Shown piece by piece: positions 61,901-64,000 of a DNA stretch of 64,000 nucleotides; the first letter of the stretch is position 1, and every line of letters starts with the position of its first letter. Under the pieces are notes generated by a model. It was not told where the DNA came from. It saw only the letters and a program-made list of their open reading frames with translations, and made no database searches. Source of the DNA: Liopterus haemorrhoidalis (taxonomy: Eukaryota; Arthropoda; Insecta; Coleoptera; Dytiscidae); NCBI GenBank assembly GCA_963971575.1, contig OZ020619.1, forward strand, positions 19,908,813-19,972,812. Reading direction: 5' to 3'. Made by a program: the position numbers and the translations under genes.

Positions 61901-64000
61901 CAAATCTTTTATTAAAATACAATTTTTTGATTGGATAAATATTTAAAGAGTTATGGCGGGAAAACAATTTTGTGGTTAAAATTTAGTTAACTCCCTTATT
62001 AATAACTTTACAGTAAAAAATGTATTATAAATATTGTTGGAAATAAGAAGACAAATCTTTTATTCAAATACAATTTTTTGATTGGATAAATATTTAAAGA
62101 GTTATGGCGGGAAAACAATTTTGTGGTTAAAATTTAGTTAACTCCCTTATTAATAACTTTACAGTAAAAAATGTTTTATAAATATTGTTGGAAATAAGAA
62201 GACAAATCTTTTATTCAAATACAATTTTTTGATTGGATAAATATTTAAAGAGTTATGGCGGGAAAACAATTTTGTGGTTAAAATTTAGTTTACTCCCTTA
62301 TTATTAACTTTACAGTAAAAAATTTATAATAAATATTGTTGAAAATAAGAAGACAAATCTTTTATTAAAATACAATTTTTTGATTGGATAAATATTTAAA
62401 GAGTTATGGCGGGAAAACAATTTTGTGGTTAAAATTTAGTTAACTCCCTTATTATTAACTTAACAGTAAAAAATGTATAATAAATATTGTTGGAAATAAG
62501 AAGACAAATCTTTTATTCAAATACAATTTTTTGATTGGATAAATATTTAAAGAGTTATGGCGGGAAAACAATTTTGTGGTTAAAATTTAGTTAACTCCCT
62601 TATTAATAACTTTACAGTAAAAAATGTATATTAAATAATGTTGGAAATAAGAAGACAAATCTTTTATTCAAATACAATTTTTTGATTGGATAAATATTTA
62701 AAGAGTTATGGCGGGAAAACCATTTTGTGGTTAAAATTTAGTTAACTCCCTTATTATTAACTTTACAGTAAAAAATGTATTATAAATGTTGTTGGAAATA
62801 AGAAGACAAATCTTTTATTAAAATACAATTTTTTGATTGGATAAATATTTAAAGAGTTATGGCGGGAAAACAATTTTGTGGTTAAAATTTAGTTAACTCC
62901 CTTATTAATAACTTTACAGTAAAAAATGTTTAATAAATATTGTTGGAAATAAGAAGACAAATCTTTTATTCAAATACAATTTTTTGATTGGATAAATATT
63001 TAAAGAGTTATGGCGGGAAAACAATTTTGTGGTTAAAATTTAGTTAACTCCCTTATTATTAACTTTACAGTAAAAAATGTATTATAAATATTGTTGGAAA
63101 TAAGAAGACAAATCTTTTATTCAAATACAATTTTTTGATTGGATAAATATTTAAAGAGTTATGGCGGGAAAACAATTTTGTGGTTAAAATTTAGTTAACT
63201 CCCTTATTATTAACTTAACAGTAAAAAATGTATAATAAATATTGTTGGAAATAAGAAGACAAATCTTTTATTCAAATACAATTTTTTGATTGGATAAATA
63301 TTTAAAGAGTTATGGCGGGAAAACAATTTTGTGGTTAAAATTTAGTTAACTCCCTTATTAATAACTTTACAGTAAAAAATGTATAATAAATATTGTTGGA
63401 AATAAGAAGACAAATCTTTTATTCAAATACAATTTTTTGAATGGATAAATATTTAAAGAGTTATGGCGGGAAAACAATTTTGTGGTTAAAATTTAGTTAA
63501 CTCCCTTATTATTAACTTTACAGTAAAAAATGTATTATAAATGTTGTTGGAAATAAGAAGACAAATCTTTTATTAAAATACAATTTTTTGATTGGATAAA
63601 TATTTAAAGAGTTATGGCGGGAAAACCATTTTGTGGTTAAAATTTAGTTAACTCCCTTATTATTAACTTTACAGTAAAAAATGTATTATAAATGTTGTTG
63701 GAAATAAGAAGACAAATCTTTTATTAAAATACAATTTTTTGATTGGATAAATATTTAAAGAGTTATGGCGGGAAAACAATTTTGTGGTTAAAATTTAGTT
63801 AACTCCCTTATTAATAACTTTACAGTAAAAAATGTATTATAAATATTGTTGGAAATAAGAAGACAAATCTTTTATTCAAATACAATTTTTTGATTGGATA
63901 AATATTTAAAGAGTTATGGCGGGAAAACAATTTTGTGGTTAAAATTTAGTTAACTCCCTTATTAATAACTTTACAGTAAAAAATGTTTTATAAATATTGT
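55940..64000 (+). repeat. Last part of domain B
   Basis: About 53 units of the same classes. The gaatgg units at 58456, 59211, 60872, 61627 and 63439 are spaced 5, 11, 5 and 12 units, so 58456-59211 and 60872-61627 look like copies 16 units (2,416 bp) apart. This stretch seems to hold more single changes than earlier domain B, for example cagaaaaaaatg near 56879, tagataact near 57457, aaatgctgttgg near 57502, ctcattaataac near 59127, attcacatac near 59195, gtggttgaaat near 60161, gaagagaaatc near 60236 and atgtatattaaat near 62627. The array runs off the window end. Confidence 0.65.

Larger units (their letters stand above)
1..64000. repeat. 151-bp satellite DNA array, head to tail, spanning the whole window
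   Basis: Seen directly: the landmark ggcggg occurs at 51, 202, 353 and 504 and onward every 151 bp to the end, always in the same orientation, giving about 424 units. Landmark distances across tens of kilobases are exact multiples of 151, less one base for each copy of a recurrent 150-bp variant unit. Unit composition is about 22% G+C by hand count. Taa stops on the plus strand at unit positions 32, 40 and 84 (three frames), and tta/tca triplets closing all minus-strand frames, exclude any long coding region. No transposon, RNA gene, inversion or unique sequence interrupts the array, and it runs off both ends. Known of such DNA: long homogeneous arrays with higher-order repeats are typical of eukaryotic centromeric, pericentromeric or subtelomeric heterochromatin. 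Which of these applies here cannot be told from the sequence. Confidence 0.98.
23760..64000 (+). repeat. Domain B of the satellite
   Basis: Domain B uses fewer unit classes than domain A: tails b, c and d, plus atgtttaataa and atgttttataa forms. Two linked haplotypes are diagnostic. In the first, a unit with aaaaccatt ends atgtattataaatgttgttgg and is followed by a unit with head ttattaaaatac. In the second, a tagtttact unit with tail atttataataa ends gttgaaaataag, whereas the same class in domain A ends gttggaaataag. A third marker is gaatgg in place of gattgg. Unit length stays at 151; the only indel I found is one extra A near 28341. The phase is continuous with domain A. Confidence 0.88.

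Noticed and set aside
1..64000. CRISPR array
   Set aside because: The repeat is direct and regular, but the unit is 151 bp with no separate spacers; all parts of the unit repeat.
1..64000. Protein-coding genes or a repetitive protein
   Set aside because: Stops fall in all six frames within each unit, and 151 is not a multiple of three, so the frame shifts from unit to unit. No reading frame can extend over more than about one unit.
1..64000. Replication origin with ARS-type consensus
   Set aside because: I found no convincing match to the 11-bp yeast consensus, and AT-richness alone is not evidence of an origin.
1..64000. Telomeric repeats, tRNA or rRNA genes, transposon ends
   Set aside because: I saw no TTAGGG-like or TTTAGGG-like tracts, no RNA gene landmarks and no terminal inverted repeats or target duplications; all sequence is accounted for by the satellite unit.
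1..64000. Assigning a species or naming a known satellite family
   Set aside because: I do not recognise the 151-bp unit with confidence, and base composition alone cannot separate plants, insects, nematodes or other AT-rich eukaryotes.

Overview
The window is one uninterrupted block of tandemly repeated satellite DNA and holds no gene that I can support. A unit of 151 bp is repeated head to tail, always in the same orientation, about 424 times from the first base to the last. Both window ends cut through a unit, so the true array is longer. The unit is about 22% G+C by hand count of a consensus and carries a single CpG. Stops fall in all six frames of every unit. I see no transposon, RNA gene, telomeric tract or unique sequence. 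A long homogeneous satellite with higher-order structure suggests a eukaryotic chromosome (centromeric, pericentromeric, subtelomeric or other heterochromatin). The species cannot be named from this.

Layout. Positions 1 to about 23,400 are domain A. Its units differ mainly in a tail just after the cagtaaaaaa stretch, giving six common tail classes. I call them a (attaaaaataa), b (atgtattataa), c (atttataataa), d (atgtataataa), e (atgtatcataa) and f (atgaaaaataa). They also differ in an alternative T-rich head (tctttttttt aaacac). The classes recur in fixed order, which defines higher-order repeats (HORs): a 21-unit HOR of 3,170 bp (1-3170, then 3171 to about 6290), a 12-unit re-duplication (about 6165-7890), and a 6,491-bp super-repeat (20-unit plus 23-unit HORs) present twice (about 8459-14840 and 14950-21331). 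At 7879-8340 lies a short patch with ten insertions and deletions that cancel exactly. It looks like an assembly or consensus fault.

From about 23,400-23,760 the variant set changes abruptly to domain B, which runs to the end. Its hallmarks are units with aaaaccatt plus an atgttgttgg tail followed by a ttattaaaatac head, and class-c units ending gttgaaaataag instead of gttggaaataag. Domain B shows tandem block duplications of about 3,171 bp (21 units), 2,567 bp (17 units), 3,020 bp (20 units) and 4,681 bp (31 units).

Within the unit the half around position 20-85 is nearly invariant, while the tail varies. The conserved half contains, on the minus strand, TTTCCCGCC (a perfect E2F/DP-type consensus that includes the only CpG) and a CCAAT box 20 bp further on; on the plus strand it contains TGTGGTTA (RUNX-type core). 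Whether any protein uses these is inference. The main value of the window is as a record of satellite evolution: nested HORs, two homogenisation domains, hybrid units, and a strictly conserved near-nucleosomal unit length.
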